DNA of 64,000 nt, taken from the NCBI GenBank assembly GCA_032622095.1, contig CP136061.1, forward strand, positions 85,658,324-85,722,323. Reading direction: 5' to 3'. Made by a program: the position numbers and the translations under genes. This DNA comes from Siphonodentalium dalli (taxonomy: Eukaryota > Mollusca > Scaphopoda > Gadilida > Siphonodentaliidae). The number at the start of each line of letters is the position of its first letter. The first letter of the stretch is position 1. The notes below the pieces were generated by a model. It was not told the DNA's origin, did no database searches, and saw only the letters and a list, made by a program, of their open reading frames with translations. Shown one piece after another: positions 1-10,737 of this stretch.

Positions 1-99
1 GAATTTAGTGATGCTAGCCCATTATGCGGGATAGCGTCACTAAATTCACCCTCTGGGGACCTCATTCTGCAAATGACAGACACGCTATTTGCAGGCTTG
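1..99 (+). repeat. Family D foldback element, cut by window start
   Basis: This holds the loop and right arm of the family D hairpin: GTGATGCTAGCCC, a short loop, then TCACTAAATTCACCCTCTGG and CTCATTCTGC. It ends in the family's usual terminus GCAGGCTTG. The left arm lies outside the window. Confidence 0.75.
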
Positions 100-297
100 G
101 TAAAGGATGACTCTACTGACTCGAGAGGATCTTGAAATATTCTGGTCGCGCATTGGTAAACAAAAGTGAAACCTAGTGAATCGGTCGATTGCGTAATCTA
201 GTGTGAAATTGAAAACTTCTATATCCCCTTCTGGGCAATATCAAAATTTATGAAACATAGATTTTTTTATAAATCAAAATGAACGTATAATGAATAT

Positions 298-447
298 GTG
301 TTATATGCACAATGTGTTTTGTATCGATTCATGTATCGCGACGAGGCTAGTTTTAGTGGCCATATAGCAACGAGGCGCTATGTGGCCATTAAAACTAGCC
401 AATTTATGATACATGCATCGGTAAAAACACATTGTATATATAACACG
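298..447. repeat. Imperfect palindrome, 150 bp
   Basis: The arm from GTGTTATATGCACAATGTG to GGCCATATAGC pairs with the reverse complement of GCTATGTGGCC through ATATAACAC. The loop is about 10 bases. It is probably a small foldback MITE. The 69-codon open frame across it is explained by the palindrome. Confidence 0.7.
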
Positions 448-976
448 TTTATCTATAATTGGTGTGACAGAATTCACCACACAAATTACATTTTAGGAGT
501 TGATTAAATGCCATAAAAATCATTGGATTAGTGTCTGATGATAGCTTTCATGAGTAAATTCTCTTAACCTGCAAATTAGGTCGATTTGCTAAATTGTCCC
601 AACCTGCGAATATGCCTAATGGAAATTGAATGCAATGGACAATATATGTTAAACACCTGCGTTTTTTTATATAATTTTATAATAAATACTCAACAATACA
701 TATTAGTCACTTTGTAATATGTTATACCACAATACCCATGATGGGAGACAATGAAATAATGTTAAAAGTTAAAACCTAGGTACTATTTTTTATATATGTA
801 AGAATATAGGTTGGAATGTTGTTTTGATTTTTCACGCAATTGATCAGACGTCAGTTCATTCATGATTTTGAACAAGTGAATGATGTCATGTGCACCTTGT
901 ACTGCAACTGCAGTAACGATCAGGTGTTTTTATCAGGGAATTACATAAGAAATGGTAGATAAATAGCAGATACCTG
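448..976. other. AT-rich stretch with nothing recognised
   Basis: I see no coding frame, repeat border or RNA signal here. Confidence 0.5.
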
Positions 977-1119
977 AGGGTTTTGGTTGAATACTTGAAT
1001 TATCTCATTCGTGGCTACAAGGAAATACAGAATTTCCACTCACGGCTTTCAGTGGAGATTCTGAATTTTCTTGTAATGCCATGAATGAGAAGATGGGTAT
1101 TCAACCAAAAAAACCCTTA
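977..1119. repeat. Imperfect palindrome, 143 bp
   Basis: GGGTTTTGGTTGAATACTTG at the left pairs with the sequence around GTATTCAACC and AACCC at the right. The inner arms (CATTCGTGGC, ACAAGGAAA, CAGAATTTCCACT) also pair. No flanking duplication is clear. Confidence 0.65.
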
Positions 1120-1130
1120 AATGTTATTTT

Positions 1131-1204
1131 ATAATAAAATATTCGAAATAAATTCAATATTAATTGATAGAAGAATTTGTATAAAGAGATAAACCATGTT
1201 TAAG
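1131..1204 (+). mobile_element. Family A MITE, 3' end fragment
   Basis: It contains AAAATATTCGAAATAAA, TCAATATTAATTGATAGAAG and a decayed terminus, AAGAGATAAACCATGTTTAA. The next family A copy starts at once downstream. Confidence 0.6.
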
Positions 1205-1205
1205 C

Positions 1206-1877
1206 TTGGAAAGATGGTCTATCACTTTGTAAACATGTGTTATATAGCGGGGTATAAAATATTAGATATGAATCGAAGACCCCTGTCCGGAATGCTTCTA
1301 TATATTAATATTGATTATATTTTGAACATTTTCTGGTCTAAAAACGTGTGGTTGCTTAGCTAACGAACAATAGTGGCTACTGTTAATAGAGACCAGAAAA
1401 TAAATTGTGTAATTTTGTCACAAATAAACGTTAATTGGACTCATTATCGCTTATAACTATGGAATTAAACAATTCAAACAATCAATCTGGGACATTTGAC
1501 ATTCGGGGTGAGGGTATGGGAACACCCTAGTGATCTCTATCGCTATATCATATTACCTGAATGGTCTGTTCTAACAATAGAACAATAAAGTGTCCCATTT
1601 AATTATCTCATTTTATAGTAAAATATTCAAAATATAATCAATATTAACTGATAGAAGCATTTCCGGGTCTTCAATTGATATTTATTATTTTATACCCATG
1701 AAACTATTTCAAAATTGTTACAGTAATGCCCTAAGTAATCTCCCCGAGAGCTTTCCGATGAATGGCAACAACCCATATTTCCGACTAAATCCTGAAAAGT
1801 TACCCATAATTCTGCTGTGGTTAAGAAATCGATTACTTAGGGCATTACTGTATATGAAGAGATAATCAATCTTTAAT
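1206..1877 (+). mobile_element. Family A MITE, full copy with a nested family B insertion
   Basis: It begins AAAGATGGTCTATC and ends TAATCAATCTTTAA. Internal landmarks shared with the other copies include CTAACGAACAATAGTGG, TTTTGTCACAAATAAACG and CAATCTGGGACATTTGAC. A family B element interrupts it at 1721-1850, just before the 3' terminus. It has no coding capacity. Confidence 0.8.
1721..1850 (+). mobile_element. Family B MITE (TA-flanked), nested in family A
   Basis: The ends CAGTAATGCCCTAAGTAATC and GATTACTTAGGGCATTACTG are inverted repeats flanked by TA on both sides, as expected for Tc1/mariner-type non-autonomous elements. The interior includes AAGTTACCCATAATTCTGC. It is younger than the family A copy that hosts it. 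Confidence 0.8.
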
Positions 1878-2149
1878 TTGGAAGCATATAATAAATATTA
1901 CTACATGTAACTTACATATATCGCATCAGGCTGTTCGGTCTCCACTTCCTCGTCGGCAAGTGCAAAGCAAACAGGAATTCGTCCTTCCCAAATCTCGCGT
2001 AAAATCTCACGATCTTCTGCCATACTAAGCAATAGCAAGCAACATCTGAAAGAAACATGAGGTATGAATGATAAGCAAATGTGAAGTACATATCATGATT
2101 AAAAAATTTCATTTTTCAAAATAATAATCACATGATTCCCACTTGGCTG
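1878..2149. other. Short unassigned stretch
   Basis: Nothing is supported here. The open frame on the minus strand has no recognisable protein features. Confidence 0.4.
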
Positions 2150-2430
2150 GGAAACGTTTCTGTTGATTAATATTAATTATATTTCGAATTTTTTTAAGGT
2201 ATAAACATGTGTGATAATTTATTTAACCAGAAATTTTATTGTGTAATTTTGTCATAAATAAACGTTAATTAGATCATTATCATTTTACAATACAATAAAA
2301 TAATACAAACAAAATCAATCTGGAACATTTGACGTGGAGCTTAGCAATGGGAGAACTATAATAATCATCTATCGTTATCTGATATCTCCTGAACTGTTTT
2401 TTAAAACAATGTTAATTTGATACTATAGAT
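2150..2430 (+). mobile_element. Family A MITE, degenerate internal fragment
   Basis: Landmarks TTTTGTCATAAATAAACG, CAATCTGGAACATTTGAC and a run resembling TATCTCCTGAACTG occur in family A order but are diverged. Both termini are missing. Confidence 0.6.
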
Positions 2431-2448
2431 GCTTCCCAGAAGATGAGA

Positions 2449-2586
2449 CCTAAGCAGAATGAGGTCTCCAGACTGAGTCCAGAGGGTGAATTTGATGATG
2501 CTAGCCCACTGTGCGGGATAGCGTCACTAAATTCACCCTCTGGGGACCTCATTCTGCAAACGACAGGCACACTATTTGCAGGCCTG
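2449..2586 (+). repeat. Family D foldback element
   Basis: The arm from GCAGAATGAGGTCTCCAG to GAGGGTGAATTTGATGATG pairs with CGTCACTAAATTCACCCTC and CCTCATTCTGC. The right terminus is GCAGGCCTG. The left arm carries a small duplication (CAGACTGAGTCCAGAG). Confidence 0.75.
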
Positions 2587-2828
2587 AGTACTCCACACAA
2601 CGGGGCCTAATCTCGAGAGTATCAATTCTAAGAATATTATTTCCTCTCAGTCAATTAGATATATCTCTCAAATGTAACACTGAACATACATGTACGAAAT
2701 GATTCGATAGTTTTGGCGATGTTAATCACTTGAAATTACCAACAACATCAAACTAAAATATCTGACAAGTCGCCATCCGAGTCACAGGCTATAAATAGAT
2801 GAATGTGTCTGTTATGGATGTTACAATT

Positions 2829-3710
2829 AAGAAATGGATGTTTGTTTTCTTGCATTCAATAGAGTATGGAAGCAAGTTGGTCTGACATTTTGTGTGGAAC
2901 GCAAAAGCTATCCATACATACAAATCGTCGCATCAGTGCTATAATGTCGTAACCCACATTTTCAACTTTCCAAGAAAATGAAGGTTGAAGTTTTCATACA
3001 ACATTTCTCCTAATGTTGACAAAGCATGACGTATTGTTGTATTTATCCCAATGAAAACTGACATTAGCTGTTCATTGAACCACATATTTTGTCTGTTTAC
3101 TCCCTCGTTTTCTTTTAAAAAGCAATAACTTGTTTGGAGATATGACCTTTTGCGTACACCAACGACGATTGGTTTCCGTGCTATAAGGAAGTTGTGCTAA
3201 TAAATAGAGATTAAGCTAAATATGGTGGCAATCGCATGTATCTATGAACTAAAAAGTGCCTATTCTACATGAATATTCACTCATGTGCATCATCATACAG
3301 AAATTTGTGGAAAAATCACAAAATTTAAATCACCAAATGATCACGTGACTAACATGGAGATACGACCATATAGCACACACTTTTGAGAATCTACAAACAC
3401 AAAACAGAAGTCACGTGGACAACCTGAAGCATTCGATTGGCTGATGTTGGACATACGACCTTATAGCACGAATAATTGTGAAGATCGCTGGAGATACAAC
3501 ATTAGTGTCACTGGTTTGTGAGAATATTTGCCATCCAATGTAAAAAGAGTTTGGCCCATCGGATTGGCTTTTTTCTCACGATTCGAATGATATCAAATAC
3601 TCATTTCCCGCCAAAATGGAGCTACAACCTTATAGCACTGATGCGACGAAATGTCAGACCAACTGTCATCCATACTCTATGGAACGCAACAAAATCAACA
3701 TCCATTACTT
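2829..3710. mobile_element. Foldback element with about 100-bp arms, 0.88 kb
   Basis: Left arm landmarks AAATGGATGTTTG, AGAGTATGGA, TTGGTCTGACATTT and GCATCAGTGCTATAA recur reversed at 3628-3710. The left arm has a short insertion relative to the right. The interior repeats TATAGCAC and has no coding frame of note. Confidence 0.65.
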
Positions 3711-3717
3711 ATGCTGA

Positions 3718-3999
3718 GGGGTTACTCTCACTAAAAAATGTGCTGAAGGGTACACAGGTTTTGAAAAATGTGCTGAAGGGTACACAGGGTATGTGATTGG
3801 CTCTAATGCAGTTAATTTTAATATGTGTGTTCCCTGAAAGTCTGGCGTCTATCAGCAGTTCTTTTTCAGTTCATTTTAATTTATTTCGGAACATATACAA
3901 TTACTATCAAACAGAAATCATGGCAGAAAACGAAAAGTCATTTTGAACGAGATTTCAAAACCTGTGTACCCTTCAGCACATTTTTTGGTGAGAGTGACA
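3718..3999. repeat. Inverted repeat with a duplicated 25-bp unit in the left arm
   Basis: A unit beginning AAAAATGTGCTGAAGGGTAC is tandemly duplicated at 3734-3758 and 3764-3788. It recurs in reverse at about 3955-3990, within arms that begin TTACTCTCAC and end GTGAGAGTGAC. Confidence 0.7.
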
Positions 4000-4027
4000 G
4001 TGAAATAACAAAAACAACAGTGAAATG

Positions 4028-4420
4028 TGACCCGCCATATCAAATCCAGTCGTAAGTCTGGATTTTTTTTACCCTGTACCAATGCATTCTCTTATATATG
4101 CGAGTCGACCATAGGTCGCCTCGCATATATAAGAGAATGCATTGGCCTAACAATTTTTTACAATTTTAATAATTTTTTCTTGTATTCTTTAACAATTTCA
4201 CCCATACAGAGCCCCAGACAAACATGAGCAGACAACACTCTTCTATATGCTTCTATATATGTGTGGGGCTCCCTGCAGGGTTATGGATGTTTTTTATTTT
4301 ATGTCCTAAAAATTGTCAGAAACATTTATTTAAAAAAAATGATAAAAAATTGTTAGGCCATTGCATTGGCACAGGGTAAAAAAATCCCGACTTACGACTG
4401 GATTTGATATGGTGGGTCAC
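4028..4420. mobile_element. Nested palindromes including a family C hairpin
   Basis: The outer arms (TGACCCGCCATATCAAATCC reading in, and its counterpart ending at 4420) enclose a 68-bp near-perfect palindrome at 4079-4146, the family C core. The core recurs at 45338-45400 and, with one arm missing, at 60003-60038. Confidence 0.7.
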
Positions 4421-4470
4421 ATGTGAATAGCTCAGAGGTCGTCCACAAACCAACTGAGCTATCCATCCCC
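4400..4470 (-). repeat. tRNA-like A-box fragment, possible SINE head
   Basis: The minus strand reads GGGGATGGATAGCTCAGTTG, a good match to a tRNA acceptor start and A box. No proper B box or closed cloverleaf follows (only ATCAAATCC), so this is a relic or SINE head and not a working tRNA gene. Confidence 0.3.
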
Positions 4471-5229
4471 TAATTAATAGATCACTAACTACCCTATGCA
4501 TATCATTGTGAGCGCCTACTTTTTTAGAGTTTCTGGAGTTCCATCGACCCAGTCACCCTGGGTCGGTGGTAGATGCCCGTAGAGACCAGTACAAAACCTG
4601 TGAACTTTTTGATGTTCTGAGCCATTCTTACAGGGAACTTTATAACGTTGAACAAACAAGGCAGGAAATATATCTGTTTGTTAATACTCATTCCTCAATA
4701 ATCTACTTCACATTTGGGGGTGATCCCAGCTCGAGATTGCATTCTTTTTTGTGACTTTTGTGAGCTGATATCACAAAAAAACATTGAATTAATTACCCGA
4801 GAGAAATTTCATAATTGTAAGTGACGCAAAGCAAAATCTCACAGTCACTTAAATCGGAAACAGGACATTTCGTACCATAGGAAGAGATAATCTTTAACCA
4901 AAATATTGCAAAATTGAAATAAATTCATTTGGATCAAAACAATTTAAATATCTAAAATTATTTTTTATTTACCACCACACTAGATATGCCAGTTTGTTAT
5001 ACCACTGATATTTCTTTCCAGGTTATCACAGATGGCAGCATAGTACATGCAATACCGGTGTTAGCATTTTTGAGCTCTACAGATATGCCGCCAAAATTTG
5101 GGGTTTATGGTTGCTCCATTAAAACCAACAATGGTACGGGGAGGGCTGGCACTGACATATTCCATACAAGAATAAAGCGACGAATATACCGTATTTACAT
5201 CCTGCTATCGAGTGGTCCAATGCTGCTTC
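4471..5229. other. Unassigned stretch
   Basis: No gene is recognised. Around 4875-4900 there is a short relic of a family A terminus (AGAGATAATCTTTAA) beside ACATTTCGTACC. The 102-codon plus-strand frame here runs into a truncated family B element and shows no domain. Confidence 0.4.
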
Positions 5230-5304
5230 CTGATGAATGGCAACAAGCCATAGTTACCCATAATTTTGCTGTGGTTAAGGGGTCGATTACTTAGAGCATT
5301 ACTG
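5230..5304 (+). mobile_element. Family B MITE, 5'-truncated
   Basis: It keeps GATGAATGGCAACAA, TTACCCATAATT and the right terminus ATTACTTAGAGCATTACTG followed by TA. The left terminus is missing. Confidence 0.65.
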
Positions 5305-5691
5305 TAATCTTAATGTAATTATTGACCACCTGTGTTGATCACCCTGGTAATATTGCGGTATTATACTGCGGTAACCTGCAACACTGTGGTAAGGTTACTG
5401 CTTCAACACCGCACATACTGCAGTTACACCATGATGCATGTGGTCATAAACCACACGGTACCATAACTCTGCTAAAGTGACCGTTTCGATACCGCTGTGG
5501 ATATTACTGTACACTACCGGTAGTACCGTGGTTATTATTACTGGGGTATCACCCAGTTTTCATGTCAATTACTTTGTGGATAGCGGTTAAAAAGGAATCA
5601 GCCACCACCGACATGACAGTGAAGTTAGTTGACGAGAAAAAGATGAGGCGGTATCTGAGTGCGATCACTATCAAGAGAACCAAGCTCAGCT
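5305..5691. other. Non-coding stretch rich in short GGTA/TACC words
   Basis: Words such as TGCGGTAT, CTGCGGTAACC and TACCGTGG recur in both orientations between about 5340 and 5550. This looks like a decayed simple repeat. No gene is seen. Confidence 0.35.
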
Positions 5692-5938
5692 AGCCTGCAA
5701 ATAGCGTGTCTGTCATTTGCAGAATGAGGTCCCCAGAGGGTGAATTTAGTGACGCTATCCCATATAGTGGGCTAGCATCACTAAATTCACCCTCTGGGGA
5801 CCTCATTCTGCTTAGGCCGTCAACTGATATGGCAGACCTAGGATCAGATTGAAGTTCCCCAGTTGAAGGTGGTGATGTTCAACCATTGGGCACCTCAAAA
5901 TTAAGAATTTTATCATCTGCAAATTAGGGGATATTGAA
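5692..5938 (-). mobile_element. Family D element, minus orientation, with extended flank
   Basis: It starts CCTGCAAATAGCGTG, followed by the hairpin (CAGAATGAGGTCCCCAGAG, loop, CTCTGGGGACCTCATTCTG). It then has the conserved tail that ends CTGCAAATTAGGGGATAT. The same tail precedes the hairpin at 52290-52400, so the mobile unit is about 240 bp. Confidence 0.7.
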
Positions 5939-6011
5939 ACTTCCTAGAATTGAAAAAGTAACCAAAAACAATGTTAATTTAATACTATATATACTCCCCA
6001 GAAGGGGTGCT

Positions 6012-6150
6012 GGACGTTTCGTACCTTGGTCGTTTCGTACAAAGACGTTTCGTACACTCTGGTCGATTCGTACCATTATTTTGGTTGTTTCGTACCAAAC
6101 TTTTTGGTCGTTTCATTCCATCGAAAAAAAATATTGTAATTACTAGCGTT
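6012..6150 (+). repeat. GTTTCGTAC repeat cluster, left member of an inverted pair
   Basis: GACGTTTCGTACC, GGTCGTTTCGTAC, GACGTTTCGTAC, GGTCGATTCGTACC and GGTTGTTTCGTACC lie in tandem. The cluster returns in reverse at 8003-8126, ending at the same CCATCGAAAAAA boundary. Confidence 0.75.
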
Positions 6151-7228
6151 GAATGAAAAGATGTCTATTACCATTGTTTTATTTCTGTATTAATATATGT
6201 GTATATACTAGCTAGTAATCATGAAATCGGCGGTACCAGGTTTGTTCAGTATACTTGGTATGTTGTTACAGCGAAGGGTTGCCGATCACTGATTAGTCTT
6301 TAGAAGTGCTCATCAGTGATTTCACACTTTGCTGATGTGTCACCGAAAACAAAATTCGCACAAGCTGTGGAAAATTTCGCGATCTTGGACAGTCAGTACA
6401 ATCGGTATAAACGTTTGTAATGACATAACGTGTCTTGACAGCATTACCTGGAATTATATTTAATGCTTGATTCCTGATACACATATATAGTTACATTTCA
6501 GTGATCTTTCTAGAGCGTTCCTGAGCATGATAGAACTTCAAATAAAACATATTCGCCTTTGTCCCATTCTGGTGATTTGGGCTCGTTTTTAGCATGTTAC
6601 TAATTTTATAATAAGACGTAATCAAGACATGTGTTATCAGTTGTGTGAGTGATTACCATTCGCGCATAATTATTTCATAAATAAATATATCCGCTGCACG
6701 TAGATATAACCGTCACTTATATTGCTGGCCGTTGAAATCACTGACCCGACAAACTGATAAACCAAGACTTAACACATGGCAAATTACAGATCGGCATTGA
6801 TTTAAAACTTCGCACTTCATTGTGGACAGACTATAACTATCCGTATCTTTCACGAGAATATACCATCCCATTGCAGTTATAATTTTAAACATCTCAAGTC
6901 TTTAATTTGGAATATAGACACAAGAGATAGACACATGCGTGTATGTGGAACCCGTGCATGTTCTTTATTCCTGTTGCCAATTAAATATATATATGTATAT
7001 ATAAATATGTGTGTATGTATACTAATAAAACTGAACTGTGTGTGTGTGTGTTCATTTGTTTGTCGGTCTGACCTGCTATTGGTGACCAACCGGTTGGATC
7101 ATGACAAACAAAAATTGGAACACACAGTGAATTGTCACGTGGAGTGTCATGGGATAGGTACATCTGACGTCATGAGATTTAATTTGGAATTCATGAATAA
7201 TTTAAAAACATTTTTACATCTATATATA
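6151..7228. other. Unassigned stretch with a GT microsatellite
   Basis: No gene is supported. Overlapping frames on both strands near 6880-7160 share a simple (GT)n/(AC)n tract at about 7039-7051 and AT-rich tracts, and look accidental. Confidence 0.4.
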
Positions 7229-7398
7229 CAGTATGCCCCAAGTAATCGACTCATTAAACATAGCAGAATTATGGGTAACATTTCAGGATTTAGTGGGAAA
7301 TATAGCCTGTTGACATTCATCTGAAAGCTCTCCTGAATCCCGAAAAGTTACCCATAATTCTGCTGTGTTTAAGGGGTCGATTACATAGGGCATTACTG
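7229..7398 (+). mobile_element. Family B MITE, long copy
   Basis: The ends CAGTATGCCCCAAGTAATCG and GATTACATAGGGCATTACTG are flanked by TA. The interior contains GCAGAATTATGGGTAAC and its inverted counterpart GTTACCCATAATTCTGC. Confidence 0.8.
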
Positions 7399-8002
7399 TA
7401 TATTTCCGAATTTCTGTCTGTCTGCCTGTGTCTTTCTTCTATAAAAATTACAGGAGACCATCTAGATGATACCAAAGGGGTCTACTAGGGGTAACGTTTT
7501 ACGAGAAATATAATTTCAAAAGTAGCGTCATTCTTCATCTTTTATTTTTGCGAACTGATATGTTTATGATGTTCATGTATCATAATATAAGGTCTGAAGT
7601 ATACATGGTTGTAACTAAATACATACTTCAATAGTTGTGGAACGGATTAATCGAGATAAACAAAATTATGATCGAAAAGGTGAGCCACTACTTACCGGTA
7701 TATTCCATGACTTTTTAAAGTTATAGATATAGTTATAATTATTGTGGTTATGGTTACGGCTAGAGCATGGTTATGCTTATAGAAACATTTAGTATTGGGA
7801 CATGGTACGGGTTGCCGATAGGTATGGTTATGATTAAGGTTTAGGTTATGGGAAAGGTAATGATTGAGAGGGGATTTGGATAGGAATATATATGATAATT
7901 ATATGGAAGTACCGGGTATCAAACTTCCAATTGGAAGTTTAAAATTTCTAGTTAATACTGTTATTCATGTATGACTTTTATTTCGTTATAATAATAAAAC
8001 TT
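7399..8002. other. Unassigned stretch with degenerate GGTTATGGTTA words
   Basis: Between about 7735 and 7860 words such as TGGTTATGGTTACGG and TTTAGGTTATGG recur irregularly. No gene is recognised. Confidence 0.35.
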
Positions 8003-8126
8003 GAAAAAATTACGCTAGAATATTGTTTTTTCGATGGTACGAAACGACCAAAAAGATTGGTACGAAACAACCAAAATAATGGTACGAATCGACCAGAGTG
8101 TACGAAACGTCTTTGTACGAAACGTC
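8003..8126 (-). repeat. GTTTCGTAC repeat cluster, right member of an inverted pair
   Basis: It reads GGTACGAAACGACC, GGTACGAAACAACC, GGTACGAATCGACC and GTACGAAACGTC, the reverse complement of the cluster at 6012-6150. A family D element follows immediately, as one also lies outside the left member. The 2.6-kb interval may be a single composite unit. Confidence 0.75.
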
Positions 8127-8148
8127 TAGAAGCCCCCAGAAGATGAGG

Positions 8149-8260
8149 CCTAAGCAGAATGAGGTCTCCAGTGGGTGAATTTGGTGATGCTAGCCCACTG
8201 TGTGGGATAGCGTCACTAAATTCACCCTATGCCCTACGGGGACCTCATTCTGCAAATGAC
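8149..8260 (+). repeat. Family D foldback element
   Basis: GCAGAATGAGGTCTCCAG and GGGTGAATTTGGTGATGC pair with GTCACTAAATTCACCC and GGGGACCTCATTCTGC. The right arm has an extra CTATGCCCTA, and the right terminus is lost after TGCAAATGACA. Confidence 0.7.
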
Positions 8261-8864
8261 AATCTATTTTTTCGTGCCTGGTTCCATTTCATTCTGTGCT
8301 GTTCCATCTCTACATTTCTTGTTCCCACTTGCGTTTCTGTTCTCAATTTTGCTATATTCATATTCTTAACTTAGCCCAATAACTTATGCACTCACTGTAT
8401 CTTCTGTCTATGTTAGCGCCCAATCTGAGACCAAACAGTCGGAGACTAACAATATCCAGCCAATCACAGGTAATGTTGTTTCCGCGGGCTTTTCAGTCTC
8501 TAATTTGTCGTCGAGATGTAAACGTCGTACATCTCAGTGCTATTGTAATTCTTCAATGATTCGAAGAATGTCAATAAAGTTATAAAGTTACTATAACTGA
8601 AACTACGAATTGACATCTGACCTATGCTTTCCCAGGATGGGTTATCTCTTCAACTCTCGATCGTTGTCTACACGTCAGTTCGTATCATGTGATGTCATGA
8701 ATGCATGTGATGTTGGATGTCAAGCCTATAGATGTGTTGTGATGTCATCGTCTATATGTGTCTTGTGATGTTATGTTGGATGTGTTCCGTCTGCATCATT
8801 GAGGACGAAATAAATATATAGAAGACTTTTAAAGTAGTCTTAGTGTTCCATAGACCCTGTCTGA
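8261..8864. other. Unassigned stretch
   Basis: No gene is supported. AATAAAG at about 8572 and AATAAATATATAG at about 8810 are isolated polyadenylation-like words. Confidence 0.35.
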
Positions 8865-10280
8865 ATACCAGTGACCTCGACCCACTGTGACTTCGACCCA
8901 TAGTGATTTCGACCCGATATGGTGATCTCGACCCGTTATATGTTTTTTTGAAGGAGTGACTTCGACCCGTTTTTTGTTTTATTTTTAATATTTTATTTCG
9001 TATTTAACTTGATAAGATTTAACATGGTACAAAATAATAATATATATATATAACAAATATAATCATATGATTAGGCCTATTGACATTACATCTAATATCA
9101 ATCAGATTCACTCCGTTGGTCCGTTGATGAGCGCGATTTCCCCCAGAAATTCTTTGATGTTGATATCGCCATCAATAAAATCATCCCAGAGGCGGAAGAT
9201 TTTCTCCTGGAATTGTCTGTAATTTTCTCTTTGTCTTTGCTTGACCTTTCTCGCGCTGACGAGCTTACATCCGATTGTCACAAACTGGCTCTCTATGTAC
9301 ATGGCTTTGGTCAGCATATACAATCCACTATTTGCGGATGTCTTCCCATACAGTTAGATGCTTGTTCACGGCTACTGTACTCATATGACTGACACGAGTA
9401 GTGCTCAGTTCAGCTTGTAGCATTGCTCGATTCACTGTGTGAAAACACAATTACTGACACCTGTGGCATAAAATTGTGAAAACACTTCAGGGCCATTCTC
9501 AGGTAACCGGGACCAATTTATAGCAACAACAAAAAATCTTCGATTTCGAATCTTGCTACCCGATTCGATTCGATTCGATTCGAAAGCGGTCGTGTGATTC
9601 GGGATATTTCGAATCGTTGTATAAAAGTCCTTTATCGCCCGCATTTTCCCCAAATAGTTAACAATAATCCACGACGTGCGGACTTGAATCTTTGCCTTGA
9701 ATCCGAATATCTAAATGTTCTGACAGACTCCATTATTTATTATCTCTATACACTGTATCAGTTAGTTTGTTTTCACAACTTGCAAACCTGGTACACATTT
9801 TACTTATTGACAAGGTGCAACTTTTGACTTGGTAACGTATCTGTCGCGACGATTTGCGACAACAACATATCGTGGTGTAAAATATACCGTTCCTGCTAAA
9901 TTTATGCCACCAACGACGTTCTAACAATGTCACGACCACAGACACGTCGACAAACCCAATACAAGTCCAACGTAGCCATTTTTGTGAGTTGTAGGATATT
10001 AAAATAAATTATTCCAACCGAGCTTGCGACAGGCTCTTTTGGTTGGATATGGGGTATATATCGCTACAGTGTGTCAAAATTATCATGGCGTTGTATCCAC
10101 ATTGTTTAAAACAAATCACAATTGGTCCCTGTTATCTGAGAATGGCTATTCAAATTAACGGCTACTAATTAGTGGGTCGAGGTCACTTATGGGAAAAATA
10201 CATACAGTGGGTCGAGATCACCATATCGGGTCGAAATCACTTTGGGTCGAAGTCACAGTAGGTCGAAATCACTGGCTACC
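8865..10280. mobile_element. Inverted-repeat transposon with 10-bp flanking repeat, 1.42 kb
   Basis: The direct repeat CCCTGTCTGA occurs at 8855-8864 and 10281-10290. Inside it, CCAGTGACCTCGACCC opens the left end and its inverted counterpart closes the right. Both ends carry several copies of a GTGA-C/T-TTCGACCC motif. A second inverted pair lies deeper (CCATTCTCAGGTAAC with GTTATCTGAGAATGG). A direct repeat this long suggests a Mutator-like element, but no transposase is seen. A few bases differ between the two junctions. Confidence 0.6.
9108..9356 (-). pseudogene. Unrecognised coding-like fragment inside the 8.9-10.3 kb element
   Basis: An open minus-strand frame of about 83 codons ends at a TGA. 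It follows an in-frame stop at its upstream side. The product is hydrophilic with balanced codon use, for example FRLWDDFIDGDINIKEFLGE near its end and a KVKQRQRENYRQ basic stretch. I do not recognise the family. It could be the C-terminus of a captured or element-encoded protein. No intact start or upstream partner exon is visible. It is better than chance only by composition. Confidence 0.3.
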
Positions 10281-10434
10281 CCCTGTCTGATCAGACTCAG
10301 AGCATTTAATATTTTGTGACAAGCAAGGATGGCTTACTTAACCCAGCCACCTCCATGCTCTACCACACCCACACCATCCCAAAGTCGCCAATGTACATAG
10401 GTCCAGAGTCTTCACTCCCCCCAGGGAGAGCTAA

Positions 10435-10737
10435 CCACGAGATATCGACCAGCTGATTCAAGACCTCAAAGACCGGATCTGCGATGCTAACAAACAAGGC
10501 AGAGAATACCAATTCACCAAGGCAGAGAAACAGCTGATCTACAACAGAATCATCTATACTGCAGATGACGCCTTGGATCCAGCCACAGTTGTGTACAGGC
10601 TCCATCACGATACCAGCATATCTCCCTCGGATGCCTCTTCGTCTGCACCACCACCGGCGAAGAGGCACAAGAAGAAAAAAGAAACGTCAACAAATTGCTT
10701 ATTCTTTTCTTTTTCTTTTTCTATGTTTTTAAAATAA
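10435..10737 (+). pseudogene. C-terminal fragment of an unknown protein with a basic tail
   Basis: The frame opens after a stop at 10432-10434 and runs 100 codons to TAA. It reads as coding: IDQLIQDLKDRICDANKQGR, then FTKAEKQLIYNRIIYTADD, then a serine/alanine/proline stretch and a lysine cluster (AKRHKKKK). There is no start codon and the frame upstream is broken (10380-10432), so it is a fragment or a last exon. AATAAAGG follows the stop directly, a plausible polyadenylation signal. The overall layout (helical segment, low-complexity linker, KKKK tail, AATAAA) resembles the fragment at 20175-20435. Family unknown. Confidence 0.45.

Noticed and set aside
4400-4470. tRNA gene on the minus strand
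   Set aside because: Only the A-box half matches; there is no closed acceptor stem or proper B box. Kept only as a low-confidence relic.
7735-7860. GGTTATGGTTA words as telomere-like repeats
   Set aside because: They are irregular, lack the TTAGGG unit and sit between ordinary transposons.
10360-10668. 102-codon minus-strand frame
   Set aside because: It is the antisense of the better-supported plus-strand coding fragment at 10435-10737.
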